Below are positions 14,275 through 23,742 of a DNA stretch of 29,886 nt, in pieces (within the stretch, counting starts at the first letter, position 1; each line of letters starts with the position of its first letter). Position numbers and translations under genes: made by a program. Under the pieces are notes generated by a model. That model was not told the DNA's origin. It did not search any database and worked only from the letters and a program-made list of their open reading frames with translations. The DNA comes from Acidobacteriota bacterium (GTDB taxonomy: Bacteria; Acidobacteriota; Terriglobia; UBA7540): the NCBI GenBank assembly GCA_021786455.1, contig JAJYNF010000255.1, forward strand, positions 1 through 29,886, in the 5' to 3' direction.

Positions 14275-16442
14275 CAGGCTACCGCTCCTTTCGCAAGGGC
14301 AGCCAGGACTCGCGCCGGGGTCAGCGGCAGTTGCGAGACCCGCACGCCGATGGCGTTGGCCACCGCGTTGGAGATTGCCGCGCCCGGCGAGATCACCGGC
14401 GGTTCGCCGAGGCCGATGACGCCGCGGTTATCGTAACCAGGACCCGTCATCATGTGGACGATCAACTCACCGCCGATATCCCCGATGCCCGCCAGCTTGT
14501 AAAATTCCATGTTGGCGTTGAGCATCCGGCCGATCGTTTGGTCCATAATTTTTTCTTCAAACAGCGCGTAGCAAACCCCCATGATCAACCCGCCATAAAC
14601 CTGACTTTCTGCGGTCAGCTTGTCAATCACCAAGCCGCAATCCTGCACGGCCACCAGACGGTTGATTTTGACCAAGCCCGTTTCCGTGTCCACGGTCACG
14701 TCAGCCACTTGCACTCCGCCAACTCCCACCGAATCCAGCTCGCAGGGTCCAGGATTCTTGCCCATCGTGTGGATCGTCTTCGCGCCGAGCTTGGCGCAGG
14801 CGTCTTTCCAGGAGAGGCTTTTTGAGGAATCGCCTTGAACCTGAACCTTGCCGTCGCGGGCTTCCAGTTGGTTGGGCTGAACCCCGAGCGACGGCGCAAC
14901 CGCCGCAAAAAGCTGATTGAGCGCGTCCACGCTGCCGCGCCGCGTCCATGCCGAGGCCGCGCCCACCGTCGTGCTCCCGCCCGAGGCGCCGTCGAACGGA
15001 TACCGGCTGTCGCCGATCTCCACCTGAATGGCTTCAACCGGCAGCCCAAAAGTTTCCGCCGCTACCACCGCGATCACCGTGCGCGTCCCCGTGCCGAGGT
15101 CTTGCGTTCCCGACTGCACGGTCACCGATCCGTCCGGGCGGACGATCACGTTACACGAGCCGGCGTGTCCACGCCCGCCCCACGTGTGAAAGCTGACGCC
15201 TAAGCCGCGCTTCAGATGGCCTGGCGTCTTGTCGCCCCGCGGATGCCAGCGATTGCTCCATTCGGAAAGCTCGGCGGCTTTATCGAACTCCTCCTGATAA
15301 GTCTTCACCAGATAGGTCGGCGCCAGAAGGATGTTCTTCTTAAAGAATTCCATCGAATCCATATTCAGCTTTGCCGCCAAATCATCCAGCGCCGCCAGGG
15401 TCATTAAACAAGCTTGAGGATGATTCGGCGCGCGCCAGGCCCGGGCCGGGCCGATATTCGTTGAAACCGAAGTGTGTTTCTTATAGATGTTCGGGATGCC
15501 CGTGAGAACGTAAGGAACCGGCGGGACGCCGCTTGGCCCGGGACCTCCCGTTCCCCAGGTTTCCGAGTGCCAGGCGGTGATCGAACCGTCCTTGGCGGCG
15601 GAGGCTTTGACATGACCGAAATAGGAAGGCCGCGCGCCCGCCACTTCCAGGTCTTCGCCGCGGTCGAGCATCAACTTAACCGGCTTGCCGCCCGCCTGCT
15701 TGGACAGCTCAGCCGCCACCACCCCCCAGCGATCAATCGAGAATTTGCTTCCGAACCCGCCGCCGATGTATTGGCAGATCGTTTCAATGTTGCCGTCTTG
15801 AACGTTGATTTTCTTGGCGCGCAAAGCAGCGCCCAGTTGGCTCGGAATGCCCGATACGTTTTGCGTGGAGGAATAGGTCAAAACCGAGTCCGGACCTCCC
15901 CACTCCACCACGTTCCCATGCGTTTCCAAGCAGCAATGAGTGATCACGGGGGCTCCGTAAAAGCCTTCGGAAACGACAGCCTCGGGGTCGGCAAAAGCCT
16001 TGTCGGGGTCGCCGACTTTCTGTTCGCCCGCGGATTTGGCGCGGTCGCCGTCCTTGCTCAGGTTTTCTTCACGGACGAGGTGAGGAAGAACATCATATTC
16101 AACCTTGATCAATCGAACCGCGTCCTCGGCCGTCGCAAAATCCACAGCGGCCACCGCGGCGACCTCGTCGCCGGCCCACTGAATCTCCGAACCGACATCC
16201 TGAATGACAAGCGCCGCCTTCACGCCTGGATGCCGAAGGGCGGGTGAAACATCTATGGACTTAACCTTGGCGTGAGCGTGAGGGCAGGTCAGCATCTTGC
16301 CGAAAAGCATTCCTGGCCGATTGATATCGTAGCTGTATTTAGCGCGCCCGCTCACTTTGGCCGGCCCGTCAATGCGGTCGGTCTTCTTCCCGATGAGTCC
16401 GAGCTGGCCGGCTGGCGGCCAATCGTATTTGCAGCTAGCCAT
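14274..16442 (-). CDS. Molybdenum hydroxylase catalytic (molybdopterin) subunit (YagR/PaoC-like)
   Basis: This large subunit binds molybdopterin cytosine dinucleotide and hydroxylates an aldehyde or heteroaromatic substrate. It opens with GKKTDRIDGPAKVSGRAKYSYD, typical of the family. It has the cofactor-loop GGGFGSKFS and SGTQDLGTGT, and the late GLGEPPVISPGAAISNA, whose Glu (about residue 680) is the conserved base at molybdenum. It has 722 residues and starts at ATG 16442, overlapping the iron-sulfur subunit stop by eight bases. It has no signal peptide of its own, which fits export as a complex on the Tat signal of the small subunit. Specificity residues cannot be read with confidence. 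Confidence 0.93.
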   Translation of the reverse strand: MASCKYDWPPAGQLGLIGKKTDRIDGPAKVSGRAKYSYDINRPGMLFGKMLTCPHAHAKVKSIDVSPALRHPGVKAALVIQDVGSEIQWAGDEVAAVAAVDFATAEDAVRLIKVEYDVLPHLVREENLSKDGDRAKSAGEQKVGDPDKAFADPEAVVSEGFYGAPVITHCCLETHGNVVEWGGPDSVLTYSSTQNVSGIPSQLGAALRAKKINVQDGNIETICQYIGGGFGSKFSIDRWGVVAAELSKQAGGKPVKLMLDRGEDLEVAGARPSYFGHVKASAAKDGSITAWHSETWGTGGPGPSGVPPVPYVLTGIPNIYKKHTSVSTNIGPARAWRAPNHPQACLMTLAALDDLAAKLNMDSMEFFKKNILLAPTYLVKTYQEEFDKAAELSEWSNRWHPRGDKTPGHLKRGLGVSFHTWGGRGHAGSCNVIVRPDGSVTVQSGTQDLGTGTRTVIAVVAAETFGLPVEAIQVEIGDSRYPFDGASGGSTTVGAASAWTRRGSVDALNQLFAAVAPSLGVQPNQLEARDGKVQVQGDSSKSLSWKDACAKLGAKTIHTMGKNPGPCELDSVGVGGVQVADVTVDTETGLVKINRLVAVQDCGLVIDKLTAESQVYGGLIMGVCYALFEEKIMDQTIGRMLNANMEFYKLAGIGDIGGELIVHMMTGPGYDNRGVIGLGEPPVISPGAAISNAVANAIGVRVSQLPLTPARVLAALAKGAVA

Positions 16443-17073
16443 GGATCTGCGCTCCTTTCATTGCCTTGGCGGCCTCCAGGGCCGCCCGCCGGATGCCGGC
16501 ATAGGTCCCACATCGGCATAGATTGCCGCCCAGCCCCTTCTCAATCTCCTCAAGCGTCGGGTCAGAGTTTTTCATTAGAAAAGCAGTGCAAGCCATCACG
16601 AAACCGGGCGTGCAAAACCCACATTGCTGCGCGTCGTTCTTCCAGAAAGCTTCCATCACCGGACTGAGTTGTCCATCTTTGGCGAGGCCTTCAATGGTCG
16701 TGATATCGTGGCCTTCTGCCTCAATCGCCAGCACCGTGCATGCGTAAACGGGCTTTTTGTCCATGAGCATGGTGCACGCCCCGCACGTGGCGCGGTCGCA
16801 GACTTTCTTTGAACCCGTAATATTCAGGTGATCGCGCAGGGCGTCGAGGAGCGTGATGCGCGGCTCCAAGCTCAGACGATGGTTCTCCCCGTTAATACGA
16901 AGCGTAATGGGAACGGGCCCCGGTCCAACGACATTTTCAGAAACCGCCGCTTCCGCCGCCGCCGCAGAGCTCCCGACAAGCAGCCCGCCGGAAACCGTCA
17001 CGCCGGCGCCCTTTAAGAAGTCACGCCTTGAAAGCGCCAGCGCCGCTTCCTTTTTTTCTCTCTTTTTCCTCAT
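16435..17073 (-). CDS. Molybdenum hydroxylase 2Fe-2S subunit with Tat signal (YagT/PaoA-like)
   Basis: This small subunit carries two 2Fe-2S clusters that move electrons from molybdenum to FAD. A twin-arginine signal SRRDFLKG (residues 15-22) with a following hydrophobic Ala/Gly stretch predicts export by the Tat system. The plant-type cluster ligands are C92, C97, C100 and C112. The second helical-domain cluster uses CGFC (C151, C154) and CRC (C186, C188). I start at ATG 17073 because AAGGAG lies at a good distance. An in-frame GTG at 17103 would add ten residues. It is the first gene of the operon and has its own promoter. All cluster residues are intact. Confidence 0.93.
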   Translation of the reverse strand: MRKKREKKEAALALSRRDFLKGAGVTVSGGLLVGSSAAAAEAAVSENVVGPGPVPITLRINGENHRLSLEPRITLLDALRDHLNITGSKKVCDRATCGACTMLMDKKPVYACTVLAIEAEGHDITTIEGLAKDGQLSPVMEAFWKNDAQQCGFCTPGFVMACTAFLMKNSDPTLEEIEKGLGGNLCRCGTYAGIRRAALEAAKAMKGAQIHG

Positions 17074-17117
17074 GCGGAACTCCTTCACCCATCGGTGGCC
17101 CACCGCTCGAGAACCGC

Positions 17118-17161
17118 GGGGACAAGTTAACTCATTATATCACCCGTCCCCAATTAACCAA
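17118..17161 (-). promoter_or_regulatory. Promoter of the molybdenum hydroxylase operon with overlapping inverted repeat
   Basis: On the minus strand TTGGTT (17156-17161) and a perfect TATAAT (17134-17139), part of TGATATAAT, are separated by 16 bases. GGGGAC and GTCCCC arms (17146-17151 and 17118-17123) enclose the -10 box with 22 bases between them, and a GTTAAC palindrome lies between the arms. This is a plausible repressor operator. No regulator gene is adjacent. Confidence 0.6.
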
Positions 17162-17197
17162 GGCTCGAAACCCGGCTGAACTCTGACCCAAGGCTCG
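17158..17197. repeat. Two direct copies of CCAAGGCTCG, 30 bases apart
   Basis: CCAAGGCTCG occurs at 17158-17167 and 17188-17197, upstream of the molybdenum hydroxylase promoter and overlapping its -35 box. The 30-base period equals about three helical turns, so both copies would lie on the same DNA face, as for an activator. Chance occurrence is possible. Confidence 0.35.
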
Positions 17198-17228
17198 CAA
17201 GCGCGGCGAGGCGGGAAATAAACGAGTT

Positions 17229-20200
17229 TCAGCGTGCGGGCGTTTGTGGCGGGTCGGCAAGCAGGGGTTCGGCCGGCAACGCTTCCGGCGCGCCGGCAAC
17301 TTCGGCCTTGCGGAAGATGCGGCCCAGCCACTGCTGGAACTTATCCAAGTACACGTAATAGACCGGCGTGATGTAAAGGGTAACGACCTGCGAGAAGATC
17401 AGTCCGCCCACCACGGCCATGCCCAACGGGCGGCGCGAATCGGCTCCCGCCCCCACGCCGAGCGCGATGGGCGCGATGCCCATCAGAGCGGCAAAGGTGG
17501 TCATCATGATGGGCCGGAAGCGGACGAGCGCGCCGTGGTAAATCGCTTCCTCGCTCGATCGCCCGCCCTTACGTTCCGCGTCGAGCGCGAAGTCAATCAT
17601 CATGATGGCGTTCTTCTTGACGATGCCGATCAGCATGATGATGCCAACGAAACCGTAAAGATCGAGCTGCATATGGAAGAGCGTCAACGTCAGCAGGGCG
17701 CCGAACGCGGCCGACGGCAAGCCCGAAAGAATCGTAATGGGATGGATGAAGCTTTCGTAGAGAATGCCCAACACCAGATAAATAACCAACACGGTCACCG
17801 CCAGAAGAATGCCAAGCCCGACCAGTGATTCCTGATATTGTTGCGCTGTCCCCTGGAACATCCCGCTGATGTCAGCGGGAACCACTTGGCGCGCCACTCG
17901 GTCCACTTCGCTGACCGCCTGGCTGAGCGGCACACCGGGCTTCAGATTGAAAGAAATCGTGACCGAAGGAAGTTGCCCCGTATGATTTACCGACTCTGGG
18001 CCCAAGCTCTCCGTCAGCTTCGTCACCGCGCTGAGCGGCACCAGTTGCCCGCCCGACGAACTGACGTACAGCATTGATAGGGCCTGGGGATCCCTTTGAT
18101 ACTTCGACTCCAGCTGTTCAATCACCCAGTATTCATCGTTGGGGGCGTAGATCGTGGAAACCCGCTCCTCGCTGTACGCGGCGGCCAATGCATTCTCGAT
18201 TTGAAAGGCGCTCACGCCTAATGCCTGCGCTCTGTCGCGGTCAATCACAATGTTCACCTGCGGGTTGGCGATCTGGAGATCGGTGTTGACGTCTTCCAAT
18301 CCCGGCAGCTTCATCATCTTGGCGAGCAGTTGATTGGAAACGCTGTAAAGTTCCTTCGTGTCTGGCCCTTCGAGCGTATATTGGTACTCGCCTTTGGCCA
18401 AACGCGCGCCAATTTGTATCGGAGGCGGGTTTTGCATGAAGGCGAGAACGCCCGGAATCATCGCCAGCTTCGGCCTCAACTCGGCAATCACCTGGTCCGT
18501 CGTCAAGTAGCGATACTTGGGGTTGTGTGGCGGCACCGGAAGATGCAAAAAGCTCCGGATGTCATCCAGCAGAACCTGCGAGGAGCGTGGATGCGGCTTC
18601 AACGCGCAGAAGAAGAAGCCGGAATTCCCGCCACCGCCTGGGCCACCCGCTCCCGCAAAGGACATGCTGTTAGCCACATTGGGATCCTTCATGACGATGG
18701 CTGCCACTTGCTTCTGAAGTTTCACCATCGCGTCATACGAAATCCCTTGCTGCGCCATGGTCACGCCGAAGATCAGCCCGCTGTCCTCCGAAGGCAAAAA
18801 TCCGGTGGGAATGTTGACGAAAAGATAGACCGTCGCGGCCAATAACACCAAGGAGCCAAGGAAGGTAATGAAACGGTGCTGCAGAGCTTTGCCGAGAGAC
18901 CATTCATAGCCTCGGTAAAGCGCGCTAAAGCCGCGCTCGGAAGCCTGGAACAGCTTGCCGTGTTTCTCCTTCGGCTGGTGCCGCAAAAACCGGCTGCAAA
19001 GCATGGGAGTGAGCGTCAGTGAAACCAGCCCGGATACCAGCACGGCCGAAATAATGACCACCGAGAATTCGTGTAACAGTCGGCCGATGATTCCCTGCAT
19101 GAAGAGCACGGGGATGAACACCGCGGCCAGCGATAAGGTCATCGAAAGGATGGTGAAGCTGATTTCCCGCGAACCGTTGAGCGCCGCCTCAAAAACGCCC
19201 TCGCCCATCTCCATGTGCCGCACGATATTTTCCAGCATAACGATCGCGTCATCCACTACGAAGCCCACCGCCAGCACCAAGGCCATCAGCGAAAGATTGT
19301 CCACCGTGTAGCCGAGCAGGTACATCACGGCGAACGTCCCTACAATGGACATGGGCAGCGCCAGGCTGGGGATGAGGGTTGCCGAAACATTCCGCAGAAA
19401 GATAAAGATCACCAGCACGACAAGGCACAGGGTGAGATAGAGCGTGAACTTCACGTCATTCACCGAATCCCGAATCATTTGCGAGCGGTCGTGCAGGATG
19501 CTCAAGTGAATGGAGGCCGGCATCTCCTGCTCAAATACCGGCAAAAGCTTGCGGACGTTGTTCACGACCTCGATGGTGTTGGTGCCAGGCTGGCGCTGAA
19601 TGGCCAGCACCTCAGCTCGTTGGCCGTCAAACCAGGCGGAAGCTTTGTCGTTCTGCACGCTGTCAATCACGTTTCCAAGCTCGTCCAACCGCACCGGCGA
19701 GCCGTTCCGGTACGCCACGATTAGGGGGCGATACTCCGCCGCGTCGCTCAATTGGCCGGTGGCTTGAACGGTGAACGCCTTGTGCGCTCCGTAAAGCGTT
19801 CCGGTGGGAAGATTGACGTTGGCGTTTTGGATCGCCTGGGTAACCTGGTCAATGCCGAGGTTGCGCGCCGCCAACGCTTTCGGGTCGAGCTCAATGCGGA
19901 CGGCATACTTCTGCTCTCCGAAAATCGAGACCTCCGCCACCCCGCTCACCATGGAGATGCGTTCCGCCATCAACGTGTCCGCGTAGCGGTCCACCGTGGA
20001 GAGCGGCAGTGTGCTGGAATGCACCGCCAAGAATAGAATCGGCGTGTTGGAAGGGTTGACTTTCTGGAAAGAAGGCGGACTCGGCATGCCCGCCGGGAGT
20101 TGGGTTTCGGCCTGAGAAATCATCGCCTGAACATCCTGCGCGGCAGCATCAATATTGCGGCTCATGCTGAACTGAAGCGTGATCTGCGTGCCGCCCTGGG

Positions 20201-20453
20201 TGTTGGTCGAGATCATCGAGTCAAGGCCCTGGATGGTCGAAAACTGCCTCTCCAGCGGTGTCGCCACCGCCGAAGCCATCGTTTCCGGACTGGCCCCCGG
20301 CAGACTGGCGCTCACTTGAATCGTGGGATAGTCCACGTTCGGCAGGTCGCTGACCGGCAAGCTCCGGTAGGCCATGATGCCGAAGAGCAAAATCCCCAGC
20401 ATCAGCAGGGTCGTCATGACCGGCCGGCGAATGAAAATTTCAGCGAGGTTCAT
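17229..20453 (-). CDS. RND-family efflux transporter (HAE1/MdtB-MdtC type)
   Basis: This inner-membrane proton antiporter forms trimers and, with an adaptor and an outer-membrane channel, expels drugs or other compounds. It begins MNLAEIFIRRPVMTTLLMLG, the standard family start, and has the two-fold repeat of membrane and periplasmic halves. The proton-relay acidic pair lies in VGFVVDDAIVMLENI (around residue 400), and the GTFAVMYLLGYTVDNLSLMALVL segment precedes it. The length of 1074 residues is usual. ATG 20453 overlaps the adaptor stop by four bases. No outer-membrane factor gene follows, so a TolC-like channel must come from elsewhere. Substrate range cannot be read; the sequence looks closest to the MdtBC-type branch. 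Confidence 0.95.
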   Translation of the reverse strand: MNLAEIFIRRPVMTTLLMLGILLFGIMAYRSLPVSDLPNVDYPTIQVSASLPGASPETMASAVATPLERQFSTIQGLDSMISTNTQGGTQITLQFSMSRNIDAAAQDVQAMISQAETQLPAGMPSPPSFQKVNPSNTPILFLAVHSSTLPLSTVDRYADTLMAERISMVSGVAEVSIFGEQKYAVRIELDPKALAARNLGIDQVTQAIQNANVNLPTGTLYGAHKAFTVQATGQLSDAAEYRPLIVAYRNGSPVRLDELGNVIDSVQNDKASAWFDGQRAEVLAIQRQPGTNTIEVVNNVRKLLPVFEQEMPASIHLSILHDRSQMIRDSVNDVKFTLYLTLCLVVLVIFIFLRNVSATLIPSLALPMSIVGTFAVMYLLGYTVDNLSLMALVLAVGFVVDDAIVMLENIVRHMEMGEGVFEAALNGSREISFTILSMTLSLAAVFIPVLFMQGIIGRLLHEFSVVIISAVLVSGLVSLTLTPMLCSRFLRHQPKEKHGKLFQASERGFSALYRGYEWSLGKALQHRFITFLGSLVLLAATVYLFVNIPTGFLPSEDSGLIFGVTMAQQGISYDAMVKLQKQVAAIVMKDPNVANSMSFAGAGGPGGGGNSGFFFCALKPHPRSSQVLLDDIRSFLHLPVPPHNPKYRYLTTDQVIAELRPKLAMIPGVLAFMQNPPPIQIGARLAKGEYQYTLEGPDTKELYSVSNQLLAKMMKLPGLEDVNTDLQIANPQVNIVIDRDRAQALGVSAFQIENALAAAYSEERVSTIYAPNDEYWVIEQLESKYQRDPQALSMLYVSSSGGQLVPLSAVTKLTESLGPESVNHTGQLPSVTISFNLKPGVPLSQAVSEVDRVARQVVPADISGMFQGTAQQYQESLVGLGILLAVTVLVIYLVLGILYESFIHPITILSGLPSAAFGALLTLTLFHMQLDLYGFVGIIMLIGIVKKNAIMMIDFALDAERKGGRSSEEAIYHGALVRFRPIMMTTFAALMGIAPIALGVGAGADSRRPLGMAVVGGLIFSQVVTLYITPVYYVYLDKFQQWLGRIFRKAEVAGAPEALPAEPLLADPPQTPAR

Positions 20454-21604
20454 GGATGGGTTTCCGCGGCGCTCGTCGGCCCGTTTTTAATCAGCACCTT
20501 GGCACCAGGATAAAGCCTCAACTGCCCGTCGGTGACCACGGTTTGGCCGGGATCGAGGCCCTGGGTGATGACCGTATCGCCGTGATAACTTGCGCCCACG
20601 GCGACGGGTTCGAGAGCCACGGTATGGTCGGGTTTAACCACATAGACGTACTGCCCTCGCGGGCCGGTCTGGACGGCCTGCGACGGCACCACCACGGCGT
20701 TCGGCTGCGCGCTTAGGATCAAATCGACGTTGACAAACTGACCCGGCCAGAGCCGGTGCTCGGGATTGGGGAACGTCCCCTTGAGTAGCACCGTCCCGGT
20801 GCTGCTATCCACGGTGTTGTTAACAAAACTCATCACGCCGGTCTCCGGAACCGCTTGCCCGGAAATTTTTGCTGTCACCGGCATCCGTCGCCCCGCCGCC
20901 AGCGCGGCTCGAATCGGATCCAAGTATTGTTCTGGAACGTAAAAGTCCACATAGATGGGAGAAACCTGATTGATCACAACCAGGCTCGTGGAGTTGTTCT
21001 TGATCAAGTTGCCGGGATGCACGAGCAGGCTTCCCGTCCGACCGCTAATCGGCGAGCGGATGGTGCAGTATCCCAACTGAATCTTGGCGTTTTCAATGGC
21101 CGCTTGGTCGGCGCGCACGGCCGCCTCTAACGCTTTGGCGTTGCTTTGAAACTGGTCGTATTGATCCACCGAGATGATGCCCGACCGGTATAGTTTTTGG
21201 TTCCGATCTAATTGCGCTTCGGCATATTGAGCCTGCGCCTGATCGCGGGCCAGGTTGGCTTCGGCTTGCCGCAGCGCCGCTTGAAAGGGCGCCGGGTCAA
21301 TGCTAAAAAGCAAGTCACCCTTTCTCACCTCCTGCCCTTCCACAAACCCCACCTTCTGAATGATTCCGTCCACCTGCGACATCACGGTCACCGTCGAGTA
21401 CGCTTCTCCCGTGCCGATGGCGTGAATTTCCTGCGGAACCGTCTCCTGTCCGACCGGGGCGACCGTAACCGGAACCGGTCCGGCGGCCATCATCGTCGGT
21501 TTCGCCTGATTGCTCTGTGCCCCGCACGCAGCCAAAAAAGCCAGGGACACAACCACGCCTACCAGGACAATTTCTGATTTCTGCGATTCAAAATGCACGC
21601 CCAA
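20450..21604 (-). CDS. RND efflux periplasmic adaptor lipoprotein (MdtA-like)
   Basis: The membrane-fusion protein bridges the RND pump and an outer-membrane channel. It has an N-terminal hydrophobic segment ending in a lipobox LAAC (C27), so it is probably lipid-anchored. The biotinyl-lipoyl half-motifs SQVDGIIQKVGFVEGQEVRKGD and IRSPISGRTG are separated by a long helical hairpin (about residues 110-190). Beta-barrel and membrane-proximal domains follow. The length is 384 residues. The first possible start is TTG 21604, with AAGGGG upstream. GTG 21598, with GGAG upstream, is an equally good choice. It is translationally coupled to the pump. Confidence 0.93.
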   Translation of the reverse strand: MGVHFESQKSEIVLVGVVVSLAFLAACGAQSNQAKPTMMAAGPVPVTVAPVGQETVPQEIHAIGTGEAYSTVTVMSQVDGIIQKVGFVEGQEVRKGDLLFSIDPAPFQAALRQAEANLARDQAQAQYAEAQLDRNQKLYRSGIISVDQYDQFQSNAKALEAAVRADQAAIENAKIQLGYCTIRSPISGRTGSLLVHPGNLIKNNSTSLVVINQVSPIYVDFYVPEQYLDPIRAALAAGRRMPVTAKISGQAVPETGVMSFVNNTVDSSTGTVLLKGTFPNPEHRLWPGQFVNVDLILSAQPNAVVVPSQAVQTGPRGQYVYVVKPDHTVALEPVAVGASYHGDTVITQGLDPGQTVVTDGQLRLYPGAKVLIKNGPTSAAETHP

Positions 21605-21939
21605 TCTCCAACCCCTTCACCGTAAGACGCGCCAGAAAGTCAAAAAGTTACAACCATCTTGGTTGCTACGGATACTCGCATTCTGGCAGGAATCGAGGCT
21701 AGTTGGCAATGGCTCGCCGCGACCCGTTTACCGAAGAGTCGCTTTAGCATAGAAGACCGAGCCTGGCGGCGCGCGGACCGTGACCGTGTGGCTGGGCACG
21801 GTGAACTACAAAACGCTGGAGAAATCGAAGCGCCTCGTCAAAAATGCTGGCGCGGTTCAACAATGCGTTAGCCCATGAAGCCGACCTGCCCAGGGAGTTG
21901 ATGCTTCTGCGGAAGAACGGCGCGAGCGAGTTCTCTGGG
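21605..21939. other. Intergenic stretch with a short coding-like fragment
   Basis: No full gene is visible in these 335 bases. On the plus strand 21753-21878 reads as protein-like sequence (KTEPGGARTVTVWLGTVNY, then KTLEKSKRLVKNAGAVQQ) closed by TAG upstream and TGA at 21876-21878. A GTG at 21780 could open 32 codons, but without a ribosome binding site. It is more likely a remnant than a gene. No clear promoter or terminator hairpin was seen. Confidence 0.3.
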
Positions 21940-22803
21940 CTACTTTTTGACTTTGAGCTTTGGCTTGGTAGCTTCCTCCCGCTGCTTAACGATTTTGGCC
22001 GCCATGCCTCGGATGACCTCCGGGACGTTCTTATTGATGCTGACACCCTTCATATCTCGGTCATTCAGCCGGCTGAGAAGCGGCAGGCTAACGTCAATCG
22101 GCGTGCGGGGATTACTGACCAGAGCATGACCCACGGCGTAACTCTTCATAAACTTTCGGTTCATGGCAATCAGGCGCAAAATTTCCTCGCTCACGCTCTT
22201 CATGGAAGCATAGGCCTCGATTTCCTGGTCGGAAAGTTTGGGAGAATCGAGAACGCTTCGCGCAACAATCTTGTTGGCGTCACGGATTAAGATAAGCCGC
22301 TCCTCTTGGTTGCCGGAAATTGCGAGCTTAATTTTCTCCGCCGCGCTCATGCGGCTAATTTTCTGAAGCAGCGTTTCACGCCCAGGGTCTTTGATTTCAC
22401 CCTCCGTCGCCTCCTTACTTGGGGCATCCGGCGCGGCGGTAATCTTCTCTTCGGCGAACAAGGAGGCGCTCATCTCTACCCAGGCGCGCAGGTCGGCCGG
22501 CAAGGCGGGGTTGTTCAGCAGAACGGGTGCCAGCTCCCGCCGTTTAGGAACAAGTTGGTTAGCGGCGAAATCAAGCAGATGAGCAGATGTTTGGGGACTT
22601 GAAAGAACCTGGCCCAACTCTTCCACCTTCCAGGTTTCAAGCGTGTAAAAAGCTGTGTTGCGAATCGCTTCGTCAGGGTCGGAAACCAGGATCGCAAGAA
22701 TTTCGATTTTCTCTTCCAATCCCACCGGTAGATTGCCCTCCGCCCCTTTGCGGCGGACCACCTCGGGGGCCAGCCCTTGACGCAGTGTATCGGCAAGTCG
22801 CAA
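21940..22803 (-). CDS. Conserved hypothetical protein, helical (HEAT-like) repeats
   Basis: The product is 287 residues, almost entirely predicted helical and soluble. The N-terminal part has repeat-like units such as ILVSDPDEAIRNTAFYTLETW. The second half has MSAAEKIKLAISGNQEERLIL, IRDANKIVARSVLDSPKL and a basic tail. It resembles hypothetical proteins of Acidobacteriota and deltaproteobacteria with HEAT-like repeats, but no named function is known to me. The only available start is TTG 22803, 13 bases after the RodZ-like stop and preceded by GAGGGGG, so it is probably co-translated. The pairing suggests a role in cell-envelope or cell-shape control. Confidence 0.75.
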   Translation of the reverse strand: MRLADTLRQGLAPEVVRRKGAEGNLPVGLEEKIEILAILVSDPDEAIRNTAFYTLETWKVEELGQVLSSPQTSAHLLDFAANQLVPKRRELAPVLLNNPALPADLRAWVEMSASLFAEEKITAAPDAPSKEATEGEIKDPGRETLLQKISRMSAAEKIKLAISGNQEERLILIRDANKIVARSVLDSPKLSDQEIEAYASMKSVSEEILRLIAMNRKFMKSYAVGHALVSNPRTPIDVSLPLLSRLNDRDMKGVSINKNVPEVIRGMAAKIVKQREEATKPKLKVKK

Positions 22804-22818
22804 TGAGAGAACACCCCC

Positions 22819-23700
22819 TCAGCGCATAGACTGGACCAAATTCGCCTCGGTGAGGCGAACGGATTTAACTTCCCCCTTCTGTCCCAGCGGCTTTAACGTT
22901 TGACCATTCAAAGTCAGAACGACCCCTTGGGCATTCCCCGTCAGGACATCAAACTCTTTGCTGGCTTGAAAGCTTTTAACGTCGTTGGCGTGCAGAATAC
23001 CCTGAAAGACTGTTTGACCATCGGCCTTCACCGTAACCCAAGACCGTTCGGTGGCAGCGATCTGCAAATCCAGACCGCCCTGCGCCGGAAGGGGATTTAA
23101 GGATGGCGCATTTGATGTGGCGGCCGCAGTGTTGTTGCCCGGCGAGCCCGTCGAGGCGGTGGATGTCGCTGAAGTTGTTGTGGTTTTCCCGCCGCCGGAG
23201 GAGAGGTTCGCGGAATTGGCGGCGCGCGATGCCACCTGCGACGCCCCTCCGCCGGTTGAGGGAATCACAGGCTTTGAATGGATTAAAACCGAGTCAGAGC
23301 CGCGAAAGGGCGAAAAGGTTGCCCGAGAACGCCGCCAAAATGCGTAGCCAGCCGTTAATAGAAGAATCACCGCCACCGGCAGAGCGATCTCCGCAGTTCG
23401 GCTGCGCTTCTCTTCGACCGGGGGCCGGCGCAAGCCCGCAAGGCGGCTGAGATCAGGCTCGAAGTGGTCTCCCACGGTTTGCTGGTACTCCGCCAGCAGA
23501 GTTTCCTCGTCCAAGCCGAGATAGCGCCCGTAAGAACGGATGAAGCTGCGCGTGAATATACCGCCGGGCAGTTTGGCAAAGTCCTCATTTTCAATGCATT
23601 CGAGAAAGCGAGCGCTGATTTTCGTGGCGACAGCAATGTCCTCCAGCGTGACACCGCGCATCTCCCTTTCTCGTCGCAGGTTCTCGCCGAACGAGCCCAT
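22819..23700 (-). CDS. rodZ: RodZ-like protein: HTH domain, one membrane helix, DUF4115
   Basis: RodZ links the MreB cytoskeleton to the rod-shape wall synthesis complex. The N-terminal Cro/CI-type HTH (residues about 5-75; LRREREMRGVTLEDIAVATK) is followed by a basic stretch and a single membrane helix at about 103-122. A Ser/Thr/Gly/Asn-rich linker comes next, then a C-terminal DUF4115 beta domain (about 205-290). This order is typical of RodZ. The length is 293 residues and the start is ATG 23700. No mreB is in the window, so a regulatory variant cannot be excluded. It has a strong promoter and is followed by the helical-repeat gene. Confidence 0.85.
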   Translation of the reverse strand: MGSFGENLRREREMRGVTLEDIAVATKISARFLECIENEDFAKLPGGIFTRSFIRSYGRYLGLDEETLLAEYQQTVGDHFEPDLSRLAGLRRPPVEEKRSRTAEIALPVAVILLLTAGYAFWRRSRATFSPFRGSDSVLIHSKPVIPSTGGGASQVASRAANSANLSSGGGKTTTTSATSTASTGSPGNNTAAATSNAPSLNPLPAQGGLDLQIAATERSWVTVKADGQTVFQGILHANDVKSFQASKEFDVLTGNAQGVVLTLNGQTLKPLGQKGEVKSVRLTEANLVQSMR

Positions 23701-23742
23701 CGTTCACTCTCGGAGAGATGCCTCCCAGGCACCTTTTCTGAT

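Noticed and set aside
15474..16247. Plus-strand open frame of 257 codons
   Set aside because: It is antisense to the molybdopterin subunit, which has intact family motifs throughout.
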